Assembly: GCA_034509925.1 (NCBI GenBank) | Contig: CM067529.1 | Span: 6,207,001-6,271,000 of the forward strand | From: Hirudinaria manillensis | Lineage: Eukaryota > Annelida > Clitellata > Hirudinida > Hirudinidae | Length of the DNA stretch: 64,000 nucleotides | Direction of reading: 5' to 3' | Notes under the pieces: model-generated | What the model was told of the DNA's origin: nothing | The model's database searches: none | What the model saw: the letters and a program-made list of their open reading frames with translations, nothing else | Shown: positions 63,209 to 64,000 of the stretch, in pieces | Position numbering within the stretch: position 1 is the first letter of the stretch | Layout: every line of letters starts with the position of its first letter | Made by a program: the position numbers and the translations under genes

Positions 63209-63241
<33 letters not shown>

Positions 63242-63242
<1 letters not shown>

Positions 63243-63951
63243 TTTTTTTTTTTTTTTATTTTCTCGGCCTCACACCCAAAACACAAACAACAATATTCCG
63301 ACGGCCTCTCCAAAGTTTAGTGTCCGCCCGAGATCACCCTGGACATTCGGTCAGAAGGTGAAATCACGATCGAACGCGCCGAGTAACGTCAACTGCCAAT
63401 GTCATTGAGAATTCGCAGTCCGAGAAAATGCGATTGCCCTCGGAAGTGGGCACCTGTGAGACCTCCAGATTTTGTAACTGTGACTGAGGACCGAGAGCAC
63501 AACGTACATTAAACTCGTCTTCGAAGCGCCGCACTCTCTCCAGAATCTGTATGATTCTGCACTCATGACTCCTCTCCAGTTGCAAACGCAGGCGCCAACC
63601 TTCGGAAGCATTCTTTGGACGCCGACTGGGGCATTCCTCAACATCCACTCATGAACATCTTTAATGTCATACTTTGAAACCTTGCTCTTATGACACTTGT
63701 CTAAATCATAATCATCGGATGTCACGGCAACATCAGTCACTATGTAGAGGTCATGTGTCCAGGCACACAAATCAGGAATTTTGAGTCCCTTTTCTGTGGG
63801 AATACGGGGCTCTATTACCGTAGTATAACCTCTTTTTCGTAATTCCCGTTCTAATTCCCTGACGACAGCGTTGTGTCTTTCATGCCTTGGGCCATCCGTT
63901 CTCGGGCATCTCTGGATCATGTGGCCCAGCGACTCGAAAGAATTGCAGCCC
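63242..63951 (-). mobile_element. 5'-truncated R2-like element, copy A
   Basis: Minus-strand fragment of about 710 bases between (ATT)n tracts (63209-63241 and 63953-63993). It opens inside the CCHC knuckle (GCNSFESLGHMIQRCPRTDG), so only part of the knuckle remains. The endonuclease core is intact (KIPDLCAWTHDLYIVTDVAV), and the frame ends at 63402. The 3' untranslated region ends ggccgagaaaataaa plus poly(A). It is closer to the 27.4 kb element (for example TDGPRH, RIPT, KIPDLCAW) than to copy B. Confidence 0.88.
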
Positions 63952-63952
<1 letters not shown>

Positions 63953-63993
<41 letters not shown>

Positions 63994-64000
63994 GTATTTG
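63953..64000. repeat. (ATT)n right flank of insertions
   Basis: Followed by gtattt, identical to the sequence after the uninterrupted (ATT)n in copy 1 (56908 on). This marks the right half of the original target in copy 2. Confidence 0.85.

Overview
The window is nuclear DNA of an invertebrate animal. Genes are split into many short exons with GT-AG (twice GC-AG) introns. The sequence is strongly AT-rich, and hundreds-of-bases-long tri-, tetra- and pentanucleotide microsatellites fill introns and spacers. A short TTAGGG interstitial telomere-like tract at 54.65 kb, chitin-binding (peritrophin-type) genes and a Cav2 calcium channel fit a protostome, perhaps a lophotrochozoan; the species cannot be fixed from the sequence. 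All exon models below were built by eye from splice consensus, codon phase and family similarity, without transcript data.

Layout. 1-2.3 kb: nothing firm. 2.4-4.1 kb (-): an RS-rich, RSRC1-like protein. 5.1-6.1 kb (-): mitochondrial single-stranded DNA-binding protein (SSBP1), 161 aa in six exons. 6.7-12.4 kb (+): a 648-aa receptor tyrosine phosphatase with a mucin-like stalk and a single phosphatase domain, in 15 phase-consistent exons. 13.9-39.8 kb (-): a nearly complete Cav2-type voltage-gated calcium channel alpha1 gene, about 41 recognisable exons and about 1,836 codons, lacking only its first exon(s). 40-48 kb: a microsatellite-rich spacer with a few unassigned open frames. 48.9-52.7 kb: a small cluster of secreted short-collagen genes (one -, one +, one decayed). 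54.8-64 kb: a tandem duplication carrying two copies of a secreted two-domain chitin-binding gene.

Mobile elements. A 7.6 kb Cav2 intron (27.2-34.8 kb) consists almost wholly of two head-to-tail non-LTR retrotransposons with restriction-like endonucleases: an R2/HERO-like one (intact RT-RLE frame) and an R4/Dong-like one (intact 1,085-aa frame). A third, 5'-truncated R4-like piece lies in the neighbouring intron, and two 5'-truncated R2-like copies sit at 62.3-63.95 kb. All five are bordered on both sides by (AAT)n, always in the same orientation relative to the element. The duplicated chitin-binding gene supplies an empty-site control: copy 1 holds an uninterrupted (ATT)n at the place where copy 2 holds the two R2-like insertions. 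Copy 1 instead carries a 1.9 kb non-autonomous LTR element (299/293-bp LTRs, tRNA-Leu primer site, SAP-type Gag frame with three stops) in the same intron.

The host genes show no operon-like functional link. The main theme of the window is microsatellites acting as landing sites for endonuclease-specific retrotransposons and as intron fillers that start within about 10 bases of several Cav2 splice donors.
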